In this document: in pieces, positions 29,851-40,461 of the stretch
How positions within the stretch are numbered: position 1 is the stretch's first letter
Layout of the letters: the number at the start of each line of letters is the position of its first letter
DNA from: Meira nashicola
Lineage: Eukaryota > Basidiomycota > Exobasidiomycetes > Exobasidiales > Brachybasidiaceae
DNA: 64,000 nucleotides
Reading direction: 5' to 3'
Assembly: GCA_001600355.1 (NCBI GenBank)
Contig: BCJU01000002.1
Coordinates: forward strand, 2,294,001 to 2,358,000
Notes under the pieces: model-generated
What the model saw: the letters and a program-made list of their open reading frames with translations, nothing else
Databases searched by the model: none
What the model was told of the DNA's origin: nothing
Made by a program: the position numbers and the translations under genes

Positions 29851-30714
29851 ATGTTCGGCACACGCCTTTTGCCCGTTTATCCCGTTTCCTGTAAAGTGAC
29901 TCAACAACAACAACATGCACATACATCTAATGAAACCACCATCTCTCCTACTCTCATCACTTCAAAGAAGATGGCTTCCACTTTCCGCACAACCGGTCGT
30001 AAGATCGTTGCAATCGGACGCAATTACGCCGATCATGCTAAAGAGTTAAATAATGCTATTCCTAAGGAACCATTTTTCTTCTTGAAACCGACAACATCTT
30101 ACCTAGACAATGGAGGTACAGTAGAAATTCCAAAAGGCGTCGATTGTCATTTCGAAGTTGAACTTGGAGTGGTGATTGGAAAGCGTGGGAGAGATATTAA
30201 GCCAGAAGATGCAAGTAAATATATCGGTGGTTATGCATTAGCAATCGATCTTACAGCGCGTAATTTACAAGATCAAGTTAAGAAGCAAGGTTTACCTTGG
30301 TCTGCCGTTAAAGGTTTCGATACATTTTGTCCAGTTTCTAAATTTATCGAACCTTCTCGAATTCCTGATCCTCAAAACGTTCGTCTTTGGCTTAAAACAG
30401 ACGATAAACTTCGTCAAGACGGTAATTCGAAAGATATGATCTTTCCCGTTTCGAGATTGTTACAACACGTTTCTTCCATTATGACAGTTGAAGAGGGTGA
30501 TTTACTCTTAACAGGTGAGTATTGAGAATTTGACTTGCTCTTCTGATATGTTCTTACTATTTATTCCTACCTAACAGGAACGCCAAAAGGTGTCGGTTCC
30601 GTCAAAGCAGGACAAAAGATTCATGCTGGTTTAGAAGTCGAAGGACAAGGTTTGATTAGCGAATTGCTCTTGCAAGTCAAAGACAGAGAAGGTGGTTATA
30701 CATTCCAACCATAA
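29851..30714 (+). CDS. FAHD1-type acylpyruvase / oxaloacetate decarboxylase, 2 exons
   Basis: This is a fumarylacetoacetate-hydrolase-fold enzyme of the FAHD1 branch, which acts on acylpyruvates or decarboxylates oxaloacetate, usually in mitochondria. Exon 1 is 29851-30514 and exon 2 is 30578-30714. The 63-base intron has a GTGAGT donor and CAG acceptor, and the joined frame gives 266 residues. The fold motifs are visible: KIVAIGRNYADHAKELNN, FFFLKPTTSYL, the metal-binding FEVELGVVIGKRGRD, YALAIDLTARNLQDQVKKQG, LPWSAVKGFDTFCPVS and LLLTGTPKGVGSVKAG, the last spanning the splice. The first ATG adds about 40 residues before a second Met at position 41 (MASTFRTTGRK). This extension is Thr- and Ser-rich and could be a targeting leader. 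Family firm, start uncertain. Confidence 0.92.
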
Positions 30715-30871
30715 AAAGGTCAAGCAATAATATGATGAAATAATTATTGTAATGTTCACATGCTGTGAGCTAATGTGTAGATGTACAGGAAATGAATTAA
30801 ATGATTGAGAACATCTTTATAGTTTTGTGTGGTATGCACCACATAGTAGTGACTGATGTTAGTATTATCAT

Positions 30872-33871
30872 CTAGCAAGCTTCATTGATCTTAACGTAAA
30901 TACTACCACCATTCACGTCTGTGATTTGAGTATTGAAATGACCTTCGATATTGACGTTTTTATCCTTCTCTTTTAAAACAATTTGTCGTTCATCCTTGGT
31001 TGGAAGTACAAATTTAATCTTCCATTCACCCGAATAATTTGCATGAATGATGTCAATTCCAACGTAAACTGTATCTTTTGAATCTTTTGCAACTTCAAAT
31101 GATAATTGAATTTCTGTGAATTGACCTTTAAATGTTGCAGCATTCGTTATACCATCATCTTCAAAAAGTATAAAAGAACCATTTGATATATTTGATGATC
31201 TTCTTTCTTTTTCTACTTCAACTGGACATGGAAATATATAAACATCATATTCTTTGCTTTTAGATGCTGGACTTGGCATATTTCGATTCAATGTCGGTCC
31301 TAAAACATAAATACCTCCTTCACGTATTAAAGTAGGTAATTGTGAAAGTGGTGCTTGGAGAGTGATGAGATTACCTTCTTTTTGAGGCCTATAAACTTGA
31401 TCTGCATGAAAATCAAACCAACAAATATCGCTTGAGATTTGTTCATCGTCTACTAGGTTGGGAAGAAAGAAAGTTGTAGATCTATCACCATGTGTACAGA
31501 CGGGAGCGACCAAAATATGCGTTCCAACCAAGAATTGTTCATCTTGCGTGAGACATTCGAAATGTTTAGAATGATGCCAAAGTAAAGGTCGAATGACTGG
31601 CCAACCGTGACGATGATATTGTGTAACGTAAAGTGAATAAAGAGTAGGCAAGAGTTTGTATCTAAATAAAATGATTTCACGTAAAATATCCTTTATAGTC
31701 TTTTTCTCTTCTCCTTCACAAATATCATCGTACATCCATGGAGTTGTAGAAATTTCTTTCCATGAATGAATTGTAAATCTCGTCATCCACATCGATTGTT
31801 GACACCAACGGATTAATAATTCAGCACTTGGACTATGCGGGCCAGCAAAGCCACCAATATCATGACCATAGAGACCCAATCCAAAACTCAATCCGACTGA
31901 CATGCTCAATTTCGTACTCCATTTTAAACTAAGCCAAGTTGTACTATTATCTCCTGACCATGTAGAATGAGCAAATGCTTGAATTCCTGGAACGGCAGAT
32001 CGAGTGACAATTACAGGTCTTTCACTTGATGAAGAAGATGATTCTAATAAACCATCAAATGTAGCTCTTGCCATTCCCATAGTTTGTGTAGCAGCACCTA
32101 CAGCTCCTGATTCTATTAAACGAGATCCCCAACCCATTCTTGAAGTAACTTCACGTTGAATAATCTTCGATCTTTCAGAAGAGATATCCTGTAATCCTTC
32201 CTTAGGCAATGACCATAAGTTCAAGTCGCCTCGAAATTCCACTTGATCATCAATCACAGAAGAGAATTCATTATTGTCAATCCAAAAACCGGTTATGTTA
32301 TTATCTAATACACCAATTCTCATTAACCTTTTCCATTCTTCACTTCCTGCTTTACTTGAGAAATCAATATAAGATCCTTTACCTGTATCACCCATTCCAC
32401 GTGCCCAATGCAGTGTTCTTGAAGGAATAGAATCGTATAATCCGCATCTATCTTCATCTTGAGGTATTTTTTCACTTTTTAATGGACGTGCATCTTTGGC
32501 AGCTTGAATAAATATTGCCTTTTCTGCTGCATCTCTATAAAAAGGATGTGTTTCTAAAAGCCAAGGTTTAACATTGATAATCACTTTGCACGATAAACTT
32601 TCTTCTAATAATTTTCCCATTTTTGCAGGATCAGGATATTTCGTTTTATCCCAATAAAAATAATTTCTTTCTCCTGTTTGAGAATCTACGCAATAACCGG
32701 AAGAAAGATGCATAGAATCAATCGGAAATCCTTCTTTTCTCGCTTGTTCAACATATTCTACTACTGCAATTTGAGCATCTTGACGTTCAGAAAGTGTTAA
32801 ACTGGAGGCTAAATATCCAAATTGATTATGAGGAGGTAGGGTAGGACTGGTTTGCCATCCTTTAAAAGGTGAGTTTGAATTATCTCTTCTACCTGCTAAT
32901 CCAAAAGAAGCAGGAGTGACCAATGTTGCTAATTGAGAGATAATATTTGCAACCTTTGGTCTTATTTCAGCTTTATTGGCCAGCTGACCATCATCTCCTA
33001 ATAGCATATAATAATCCAATGGACCTCTTTCTGCGGAAAATGATCGAAATTGACCTGTAGCGAAATCATGTTCACCTGAAAAATCAAAGATGCTTGGAAC
33101 CAGGGTATTATAATACAATCCAAACCAAAGATCTGACTTTCGATTATAATGTAAATAATAAGGGCAAATCTTGTACAAAGGATCTGTATCTTGTGGATCA
33201 GCTCCAAGGCTATCCCTTGCTTCCATTATATACCTCTTACCATCTTTCATCATAGGACCCTTTACTTCACCAAGACCATAAATGAATTCAAATCGACCTT
33301 TTTGTGGAACGTGATTTTGATTTGCAGGTAATTGATGTTCGGATAATGGCATATAAGATTGATCTCGACAAACGGTGTGATAAACTCTTTTTGTTCGTGC
33401 GTCATACTGGTAAGCAGTCTTGAAATCTTGTAAGACTGTATGCTTCGATACAACTTCTCCAACAATATCTTCCCAATACCATGTCAATGTGATTGTACTT
33501 GAGTAATTCAGCTCTATCTGAATACCACCAGATGATTTTGCTTCTTCGGTCGGTTTAATGTACACAATCTTCTTTTCTTCATCAATCAATCTTTCCCATA
33601 AATGCGTTCTTTCTTCCCAAACAAATCCATCAAAACTAACATCTTTATCTTTTCGATCATGATTTCGAAGTTGAACGCCCTCCAAATGACCTTGTGCCCC
33701 ACTTTCATATTTAGGCAAAGAATGTACAATTCGAATCAAACGAGCATTGATTGGATGAAGGTGAAATTGATGACCTCTAGCGTTAATCAAGCTGACGATT
33801 GGTGAGGAGTTTTGATTGTTGTGTTCTTCCGTTGAAATTACCTGCCATCCTGTCGGATTTATGATCTTCAT
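30872..33871 (-). CDS. GH31 alpha-glucosidase-like enzyme, no signal peptide
   Basis: This is a glycoside hydrolase of family 31 (alpha-glucosidase or alpha-xylosidase type). It has 999 residues with ATG at 33871 and no N-terminal signal peptide or membrane helix, so it may be intracellular. The core barrel carries FPIDSMHLSSGYCVDSQTGE, the nucleophile motif GFWIDNNEF (Asp at residue 532) and the acid/base motif WSGDNSTTWLSL (Asp at residue 641), then YGHDIGGFAGPHSPSAELL and RWCQQSMWMTRF. A C-terminal beta-sandwich follows. The WIDNNE form differs from the WNDMNEP common in secreted fungal enzymes. One hand-counted line (31201-31260) has 16 GC of 60, but other genes here are nearly as low. 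The family is firm. The substrate cannot be read. Confidence 0.9.
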   Translation of the reverse strand: MKIINPTGWQVISTEEHNNQNSSPIVSLINARGHQFHLHPINARLIRIVHSLPKYESGAQGHLEGVQLRNHDRKDKDVSFDGFVWEERTHLWERLIDEEKKIVYIKPTEEAKSSGGIQIELNYSSTITLTWYWEDIVGEVVSKHTVLQDFKTAYQYDARTKRVYHTVCRDQSYMPLSEHQLPANQNHVPQKGRFEFIYGLGEVKGPMMKDGKRYIMEARDSLGADPQDTDPLYKICPYYLHYNRKSDLWFGLYYNTLVPSIFDFSGEHDFATGQFRSFSAERGPLDYYMLLGDDGQLANKAEIRPKVANIISQLATLVTPASFGLAGRRDNSNSPFKGWQTSPTLPPHNQFGYLASSLTLSERQDAQIAVVEYVEQARKEGFPIDSMHLSSGYCVDSQTGERNYFYWDKTKYPDPAKMGKLLEESLSCKVIINVKPWLLETHPFYRDAAEKAIFIQAAKDARPLKSEKIPQDEDRCGLYDSIPSRTLHWARGMGDTGKGSYIDFSSKAGSEEWKRLMRIGVLDNNITGFWIDNNEFSSVIDDQVEFRGDLNLWSLPKEGLQDISSERSKIIQREVTSRMGWGSRLIESGAVGAATQTMGMARATFDGLLESSSSSSERPVIVTRSAVPGIQAFAHSTWSGDNSTTWLSLKWSTKLSMSVGLSFGLGLYGHDIGGFAGPHSPSAELLIRWCQQSMWMTRFTIHSWKEISTTPWMYDDICEGEEKKTIKDILREIILFRYKLLPTLYSLYVTQYHRHGWPVIRPLLWHHSKHFECLTQDEQFLVGTHILVAPVCTHGDRSTTFFLPNLVDDEQISSDICWFDFHADQVYRPQKEGNLITLQAPLSQLPTLIREGGIYVLGPTLNRNMPSPASKSKEYDVYIFPCPVEVEKERRSSNISNGSFILFEDDGITNAATFKGQFTEIQLSFEVAKDSKDTVYVGIDIIHANYSGEWKIKFVLPTKDERQIVLKEKDKNVNIEGHFNTQITDVNGGSIYVKINEAC

Positions 33872-34212
33872 CTTTTGTTTTTACTTTTACCTCTTCATCG
33901 ATGCTAAAGGATGATCTATAAATGTACTCATTATCCAATACGTACTTCTTCTTTGCTTCCATCAATATTGTTCAAGAAGGAACGTGCTAAAATTGCAAAT
34001 TAGCGTACTTAATTGAATGCAGCGTGGGGGAGAGTAATTTTTGTGCTATTCCCCCGCCTTGTTCTCTATTTCGCTTTTGTGGCTTGTCATACCGGCGGGT
34101 GTAATTGTAGAAGCCAACTTTAGAGAGAATAAACCTTAACACACTCGGCAGAGAACAGTTTCTATCTTCTTTTAATAAATTGCATGATAGTGTACATGAT
34201 GTATGTTTTAAA
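33872..34212. other. intergenic region, GH31 promoter and URB1 3' end
   Basis: About 340 bases between the GH31 start and the URB1 stop, both on the minus strand. I see no additional gene or repeat. Confidence 0.5.
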
Positions 34213-37200
34213 TTATAGTATAATATACAAACTCTTTGTTATCAGGTTTTGCAATAAATCTTTGTCCATCTGTCCATCGTTCTCCTCCGCAATACTTCTC
34301 AACTTCAAAGCCACCTTTGCCCTCTGTAAAATCGGCGTGAATTTCCTTTCATTTTTGATAATTTCATTATTTTCCTCCTCAAAAGTCCTCTCTACTCCTT
34401 CAATTGATGATACGTAATCCATCAAAAGATTGCTGAGCAAATCCATAGTTTTGAACAATTCTGACTCCTTTGACACCAAAGCACCTTCTAATAAGAACAT
34501 AGAAAGCTTCTGAACAGCAAGACTTAAGTCATCGGCTAGATTTGAAGATAAAGTAAGATTTGCGATCTTCAAACGAGCAATTAATCCGCAAAGCGATGAC
34601 AACCATAGATTATTTGTCGCTTTGTGTAATTTCTGTAAATCGCCATTTTGGATTATACAGCAAATTAAATGCAGCAAAAATTTCTTCTCTTGCTCATTTG
34701 ATGTTCCCATCGTGATGATCACTTGTTGTAAATAATCCACAAAGCCAATACGTAGAACTGCATACGTGATAACGTGCTCTTTTTGCATTGCTGATAGCCA
34801 AAATTCTTCTATTGCACGTTTTAATCCTGTATCGCTTGTAGAGCGGGAAGCTGTGTACAAAACACAAATTCCTTGCCAAACATGCCGATGTCGCATATTC
34901 TTCCAATCAACTTCACCACCATATTTGATGGCAGATGATAAGAAGCGTAAAATGAATAACCTTTGTTGTTTATATGTTTGTGTCTGATACGAGGAAGCGT
35001 ACAAGAATCCATACAACAACGGAATGTCGGCTGGATCCAAAGGTGTTGCTCTTTGTAATAAGAAACGAGAGATTAATGGATAAAGATAAAGAGTAGGTTG
35101 AGCCAAAGCCCGAATCGCATGTGCAACGAACATTGTGATCGTTAGAGGTAATGGACGAGACATTAAACCATCCTCATCTATCGCTTTTGCTTGCTTTATA
35201 GAATTGCGTAGAGCATCTAAAATGAGCAATAATTGTTCTTTCTCGTGAAATTCGGCAGATTTCGCAAATCCATAAGTTTTTGCTACCATCAAAGAAGCTG
35301 AATTACGGACCGAACCATCATTTGAGCTCAAGCAGCACACCGTAACTCCAAGAACGTTTGTTCTCATCATTTCCACCAACTGCAAGCCCGACGGATTTCT
35401 ATCGCCTGAAAGAAATTGCGCATAAACAGATAAAAGGAAAAGCGGGTCATATAAGGATCCAAGATCCGTATATTTGGTGGAAAGCTGTCCATAACCTGCT
35501 GACTTGAGATCTCTATAAGATCGTGCACGAGGAAATTGTTGAATGGTATCCAAGACTCGATTCGCATCTAATCTGTAAATCAAACTTTCATCATCTGCTC
35601 CAGATATGTCAGTGGAGGTTTTCCATTCTTTGAACATCGACAGCATCGAAGCGCTGGAATGAGATTGTTCATAAAATGCCAATGATTGAAAGATTTGCCG
35701 ATCAGAAAGTTCAAGAGTACCACGGTATAAGCTGACTAATCTTGTCATGACCGCATTGCTTGCCAGAGATTTGTCCTTTTCTACGTATGTCGTTACAGCG
35801 GTTACAATACTCTCTCTAATTGAAGCGATCGCAAGCGCTGCTCGATCGTGAAGCATCTTGTCCATATACAGCTGCACTGCGTTACTCTTCAAAGGTGTGA
35901 ATGTGAACAGTGAAGTAATAAGTTCTGCATGCAGCTCGCTTTGAAGGCGTCGATTGATTGCCGCAGTGAGTACTGGCTCGACAAGATGGGTGAAACTTTT
36001 GAGAAGATCAGGTTGGAATTGAATCAATTCAACGAAAGCTTTAATGATTTCCAATGTTTCAGTACTATCCTCATCATCCTCTGCAAAGCGTCTGACCAAC
36101 CATAGTAGGATCTTCTCCGAGATCAATTGCACTAATTTTTTGGCAGTAGGGTGTTGATCGTCATTTTTGGCGGCATGCAAGGCCAATAATACTGCGTCCA
36201 CTTTAAAGACATTGATCGGCTTTTCGGGTATACTTGATAGCAAGGTGGTAAACATTTGATCCTTCAACGTCCCCTTCAAGGATACTGCTGCTCGCATCAT
36301 AGCCGTGCTAATTGCTTTATCCTTTGAGAACACGTGAGAAACTATTGTAGCGATCACGTCGTCAGCCAAATCAGACGGTACATTCGTTGCATGCACTCCA
36401 ATTGCCTCGCCGATTGATTCTGAAGCATTCTTGGATAATATCAGATTAGGTCGCGTGATCAATTGTTGAACCACATAAGGTCGACTTGCTTCGTAGCGAG
36501 TCATCAAGCTTCTCAGAGCCATGCTTGCTAGAGGCTCCTCGAGATTTGCAATGGTATAATCTATCAGCTTCTCTACTATTATGTTTGCACTTTTGTGAGA
36601 TCGTTGAAGCAGATGAAGAAGGTCTTTAACATTTCTTTTGTCGATCTGCTTCAAGATGATTTTTTCTAGAGTTTCGTCATATAAGACGGTATTTTTATCC
36701 ATTGACAGAATACCGGAAACTTGTTCGAGACATTCTTCTTCGTGGATTAGAATGTCCACAATACGTTGTCGTTCAGAAGTGCGCATGAAGCTTGAAAGCC
36801 TTGCAGATGCTTGACATAGAGAAGTGGATTTTTTCTCTGAGGTAAGGTCGTGAACAAGTAGTTGCATCAAATTGCTCATCATGTCTCGGTCCATCTCGTC
36901 TTCAGAATTGAACGTTGATGTGGTGATCACTTCTACGAGTAGCTCGAGCCTTTCTGGGTTTTGTATGATAGATTTCAGAAGCTGTGTATTGTCAAAAAAG
37001 AACAATCGTAAATATGATCTGTCTTTGGCTCCATTCTCCAGAGCTTGACGAATGACTGTTGCAGACATCAGTTTCGTTTGTCCATCTAATAACTTTTTCA
37101 AAGACGAAAGAAAGACCATCTTTGCATTGATTGGCGAGGTGACAGACCAGTCTATCGGACCTTCACTAGAAGGAGTGAGGATAAATTGATGTGCAGAGAT

Positions 37201-40182
37201 GGCCGAACTTGTACTGTTTCGATCAGTAGATCTGGCTGTCTTGTTTTTGACGTTTCCATTGGCATTCTCACTAACTATCCCCAAATCCAGCGCTGTCAGG
37301 AGGTCAGATGAGCTTTTCAGGTTTGTGAGGAGACTTGCATTACTAGCAAATTCGCTCGAAGTGAATATATCTCTAAATTCGTCCAGCAAAGCAAACAAAA
37401 TCCTTGATGGCCTGTTTGACACCCTGATAGCGGGTAAAAAACGACTTAAGAAGTTTGAAAACGAGACCGGTAAATGTTCGTCTTTTAAAAGACATTTCTG
37501 GACTCTGATCGTCAATTGCTCCATCATTGTATAAAGGAGTGGACTAAAAGCAATATCTGTGATAATTTCTTGAGAACCATTCAGCCTTAGGATTGCTTCA
37601 CGAGCCATTTCGATATACTTGTACGGTACTTTGATACACCTTTGAGCGCATTCGTCTACAAAATCGTACAAATGATGATCTTGACCATCAAGAGCGTATT
37701 GCCATGCTTGCCATTCTGTGGGGTCATGCTCAAACATTACAGATGCCTTCATTGCAGAGCTTACGAGAGCAAGTGATGTAGAGCGAAGCATCGGCAGACT
37801 TGAAGAGTTTGCGATAAGTAGAAGTCGATTCAAAGAAGAAGCAGATGAACTTGTACCGGCAAGAGAGGAGGACGTTCGAGAAAAGATGTTGAATTCACCT
37901 TGCCCATTCTCGTAAGCTCTTGTAGCAACTGCGCGCATTGCATGAAGTTTGGATAGAGATGAAAGTCCACTGCTATCGTCCTGATCATCTTTCACATCTA
38001 CGAGGCTAAATTGGAACAATTTGTCCAAATCAGCAGAAGAAACATGTTCCGAGATAGGCGTAACCTCAAGGAGCAACCAGCAAGCTCGCAATGTAGACTC
38101 CAACAAAGTTGTACTATTTGCGGATATATCTTCGCTTTCCTTTCCTGCTTTGTCGATCCCGACGTTCTTCTGGAATACATCCATCGAATGGATCAATTGA
38201 GTAAGATCGGGCAAGCAATCTTGGGCTGAGATAGCAACCTCTTCCCAAATTGTAATCCAAGGGGTGTGTGTCTTGGATTGTGAGCCGAATTCACCTCTCA
38301 AGACTGCCTCTTCTGTGTTTTGGTGCACATCTCCATCTTTGTCTTGCTCTATCGGCAAGGATGAGTCTTCATCAGCTGAATAACAAATGTCGCGGAATGA
38401 AAGTAAACGAACTAGCATGCGGTTCAAGAGAGTGATTGTCGCAAAGCGTGATAATTTGTCTTGTATTGCTATCCCACGGGAGAACATAGCTTTCGATATA
38501 CACGATGGCAATAAAGCTTCCATGCAAGCCCTTCTTGAAGGCGGTGTTGTGATCCATTTGCCTGATTTTGATTGAAATGTGGGGATAGGAAGGCTTAATG
38601 CTCTCCCTAGGAATGTCGATGAGCTAAGCCATGATATTGACAATGGCTTTGGGTCAATTATGTTTGTCAAAGTGCAAAAGTATGGTCCGCTTAGTTCTGG
38701 TGCAGCTTTGAGTATACGTATCGCTAATTCTCCTTGTTTGGGTGATCTGTATGGAGCCAAAGATCGCAAAACGCCAAGAAGTACCTTATTGTAGATATTT
38801 AAACGTGTTCCTTGACCAACATCCTCACCTGTACCTTCCATTCCTTCCACACCGGCGTCAACTTCTGCGTTGATCTTGTCATTCAAGCGGCCATACCACC
38901 CATTATCAATATAGCACACACCTCTGCCTGGATGCGTGCAAAGAGCCAATAAGAAATGATGAACAACATCAGCGATGCTATGTTCCTCTTCCGATTGGAC
39001 TAGCTTGATTGTATCACTCTCTCTTTCGTACATTGCAACCAATTCCTTGCACGTCCATTCGTTAAATAGAGATACAACTCTTCCACGCGGTAATTTTGCG
39101 GAAGCTTCATCGCTCAAAAGACCATCGTGTAGACCCATGAGAATAAATGCAACAATTTGCGCCGGGTCTTTGGTCAAACCTTTCATGATGGCAGAATACA
39201 TATCCTTGCCTAGCGATAGTGCAGCAATTCGTAGAGATACTGACGTGCAACCACCTGACGAAGAACGCAAAAATGATAATAGGAACATGATCCATAGAGT
39301 CCGAATATCTGGCTTATCGAGCGTTGCAATGGAAAGTCCGCGTACGATTGGCGTACTTTTATTGTCTCTCTTTTTTGTAGCATTTCTTCTACGCATATTC
39401 AAGAGCTTTGAAAGAGAATTCATGCCCCATGCCATGTTATCAAACACTTGACGGGCATATTTTGCCCCTGCGAAAGAATTAATTGCTAACAATAAACGTA
39501 AAGTGGCCGAAATTAGGTCGTCTGTAGAAGTGCCTTTGATTCGATCCTTTCCTGTTCCTTTTGAATGTGCTCCTCCAATCTCGGATAGATATGACTGAAG
39601 ATAATTCCAAGATCGTTGGCCAAGAATAGAATCTGGAGTAGAAATCAAGGAAAGGATGATATGTTCCGCATGCTCATGATTAGGCTGATGAGCGCCGAGA
39701 ATATTGATGAGGTTTGCTAAAAGGTGAAGTACAAGAGGTAAAATTCCTGAATGCCTTTGTGAATTTGCTGTTTCCCAAGCATGCCAAATGCCTTTAGTTG
39801 CAATGCTGCCAGATACATGCATTGAAGATTGATCAGATATTATCCCACCCAAAGATACAAATTCTAACGCTAGCTTGATTCTTGCATCAGATGGTTCCAG
39901 CCTTTCTTCAAAGCGATAAATTGCCGTTTTTCTGCTCAACTCTACTAATGCCAGCCTCAAAGAATCCAAAGACGTCGAATCAAGCATCACAACCAAATCC
40001 GATAAGCTGTGTTCCGAAGCGACATCCTTCACAGAACTACTGCCAATATGGCTGGTAGAAGCCCTTATAGGGACTAGAGCCGCCGACATGTTCAAGATCG
40101 AAATGTCTCTGGAACCAAACAGATTTGATCTTGATGAAAGGTGTATTTTATCATTTCTTCCAATCTTCAAATAATAATGCAT
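34213..40182 (-). CDS. URB1: nucleolar pre-ribosome factor URB1 (Npa1)
   Basis: Urb1/Npa1 is a large helical nucleolar protein of early 60S pre-ribosomal particles. The frame is 1989 residues with an ATG at 40182. A second in-frame ATG at 40089 (MSAALVPIRAST) is an equally plausible start. The N-terminal Npa1 domain is visible at about residues 60-345: LDSLRLALVELSRKTAIYRF, AINSFAGAKYARQVFDNMAW, LSKLLNMRR and DIRTLWIMFLLSFLRSS. The C-terminal region has the Urb1-type end (about 1620-1850): YDPLFLLSVYAQFLSGDRNP, LVEMMRTNVLGVTVCCLSS and DPADIPLLYGFLYASS. The protein is close to the family's usual length. The gene has no intron, which is notable at 6 kb. It is divergent from TOM70. The identification is strong. 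Confidence 0.9.
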   Translation of the reverse strand: MHYYLKIGRNDKIHLSSRSNLFGSRDISILNMSAALVPIRASTSHIGSSSVKDVASEHSLSDLVVMLDSTSLDSLRLALVELSRKTAIYRFEERLEPSDARIKLALEFVSLGGIISDQSSMHVSGSIATKGIWHAWETANSQRHSGILPLVLHLLANLINILGAHQPNHEHAEHIILSLISTPDSILGQRSWNYLQSYLSEIGGAHSKGTGKDRIKGTSTDDLISATLRLLLAINSFAGAKYARQVFDNMAWGMNSLSKLLNMRRRNATKKRDNKSTPIVRGLSIATLDKPDIRTLWIMFLLSFLRSSSGGCTSVSLRIAALSLGKDMYSAIMKGLTKDPAQIVAFILMGLHDGLLSDEASAKLPRGRVVSLFNEWTCKELVAMYERESDTIKLVQSEEEHSIADVVHHFLLALCTHPGRGVCYIDNGWYGRLNDKINAEVDAGVEGMEGTGEDVGQGTRLNIYNKVLLGVLRSLAPYRSPKQGELAIRILKAAPELSGPYFCTLTNIIDPKPLSISWLSSSTFLGRALSLPIPTFQSKSGKWITTPPSRRACMEALLPSCISKAMFSRGIAIQDKLSRFATITLLNRMLVRLLSFRDICYSADEDSSLPIEQDKDGDVHQNTEEAVLRGEFGSQSKTHTPWITIWEEVAISAQDCLPDLTQLIHSMDVFQKNVGIDKAGKESEDISANSTTLLESTLRACWLLLEVTPISEHVSSADLDKLFQFSLVDVKDDQDDSSGLSSLSKLHAMRAVATRAYENGQGEFNIFSRTSSSLAGTSSSASSLNRLLLIANSSSLPMLRSTSLALVSSAMKASVMFEHDPTEWQAWQYALDGQDHHLYDFVDECAQRCIKVPYKYIEMAREAILRLNGSQEIITDIAFSPLLYTMMEQLTIRVQKCLLKDEHLPVSFSNFLSRFLPAIRVSNRPSRILFALLDEFRDIFTSSEFASNASLLTNLKSSSDLLTALDLGIVSENANGNVKNKTARSTDRNSTSSAISAHQFILTPSSEGPIDWSVTSPINAKMVFLSSLKKLLDGQTKLMSATVIRQALENGAKDRSYLRLFFFDNTQLLKSIIQNPERLELLVEVITTSTFNSEDEMDRDMMSNLMQLLVHDLTSEKKSTSLCQASARLSSFMRTSERQRIVDILIHEEECLEQVSGILSMDKNTVLYDETLEKIILKQIDKRNVKDLLHLLQRSHKSANIIVEKLIDYTIANLEEPLASMALRSLMTRYEASRPYVVQQLITRPNLILSKNASESIGEAIGVHATNVPSDLADDVIATIVSHVFSKDKAISTAMMRAAVSLKGTLKDQMFTTLLSSIPEKPINVFKVDAVLLALHAAKNDDQHPTAKKLVQLISEKILLWLVRRFAEDDEDSTETLEIIKAFVELIQFQPDLLKSFTHLVEPVLTAAINRRLQSELHAELITSLFTFTPLKSNAVQLYMDKMLHDRAALAIASIRESIVTAVTTYVEKDKSLASNAVMTRLVSLYRGTLELSDRQIFQSLAFYEQSHSSASMLSMFKEWKTSTDISGADDESLIYRLDANRVLDTIQQFPRARSYRDLKSAGYGQLSTKYTDLGSLYDPLFLLSVYAQFLSGDRNPSGLQLVEMMRTNVLGVTVCCLSSNDGSVRNSASLMVAKTYGFAKSAEFHEKEQLLLILDALRNSIKQAKAIDEDGLMSRPLPLTITMFVAHAIRALAQPTLYLYPLISRFLLQRATPLDPADIPLLYGFLYASSYQTQTYKQQRLFILRFLSSAIKYGGEVDWKNMRHRHVWQGICVLYTASRSTSDTGLKRAIEEFWLSAMQKEHVITYAVLRIGFVDYLQQVIITMGTSNEQEKKFLLHLICCIIQNGDLQKLHKATNNLWLSSLCGLIARLKIANLTLSSNLADDLSLAVQKLSMFLLEGALVSKESELFKTMDLLSNLLMDYVSSIEGVERTFEEENNEIIKNERKFTPILQRAKVALKLRSIAEENDGQMDKDLLQNLITKSLYIIL

Positions 40183-40461
40183 GGAGGTGCATTAGGTCTT
40201 CCAAAAATTCTGAGGGCACGTGATCGTCTCTTATTTTCTTTTGTCTTTTTTTTAATTGAAGCAGCGATATTGATGCGGGTGTGCGTGCTTGCGTGCGCTA
40301 AATGAAAATACGCATACACGCATGCACAAGTGGACTATGTATTGAAACACCGGCACGCATCATTTATCATCATCAATAGAAATCTCCACTTTTCCTTTCT
40401 TCTAATTTGTGAATAAATACCATCATCATTTCCTTGCAAAAAATAGAGGAATTGAACTGTT
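40183..40461. promoter_or_regulatory. divergent promoter, URB1 and TOM70
   Basis: These 279 bases (372 if URB1 starts at 40089) lie between the two start codons. An imperfect inverted repeat of alternating purine-pyrimidine sequence lies inside. The TOM70 leader is pyrimidine-rich (TTTTCCTTTCTTCT, 40391-40404), and an A run directly precedes its ATG. Confidence 0.5.
40281..40327. repeat. imperfect inverted repeat, 17-base arms, GTGCGTGC-like
   Basis: The left arm 40281-40297 and the right arm 40311-40327 are complementary at 13 of 17 positions, separated by a 13-base AT-rich loop. Both arms alternate purines and pyrimidines (GTGCGTGC, CGCATACACG), a pattern prone to Z-DNA or cruciform structure. 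It lies between the divergent URB1 and TOM70 genes and could be a regulatory site. Confidence 0.5.

Noticed and set aside
30872..33871. GH31 gene as a proven horizontal transfer based on AT content
   Set aside because: Sampled lines in the AP-3 sigma, PDR16-like and Mpv17-like genes have 18-19 GC of 60, nearly as low, so composition does not separate it.
38975..39451. 158-codon plus-strand frame inside URB1
   Set aside because: Antisense shadow of URB1, which has strong family motifs on the other strand.
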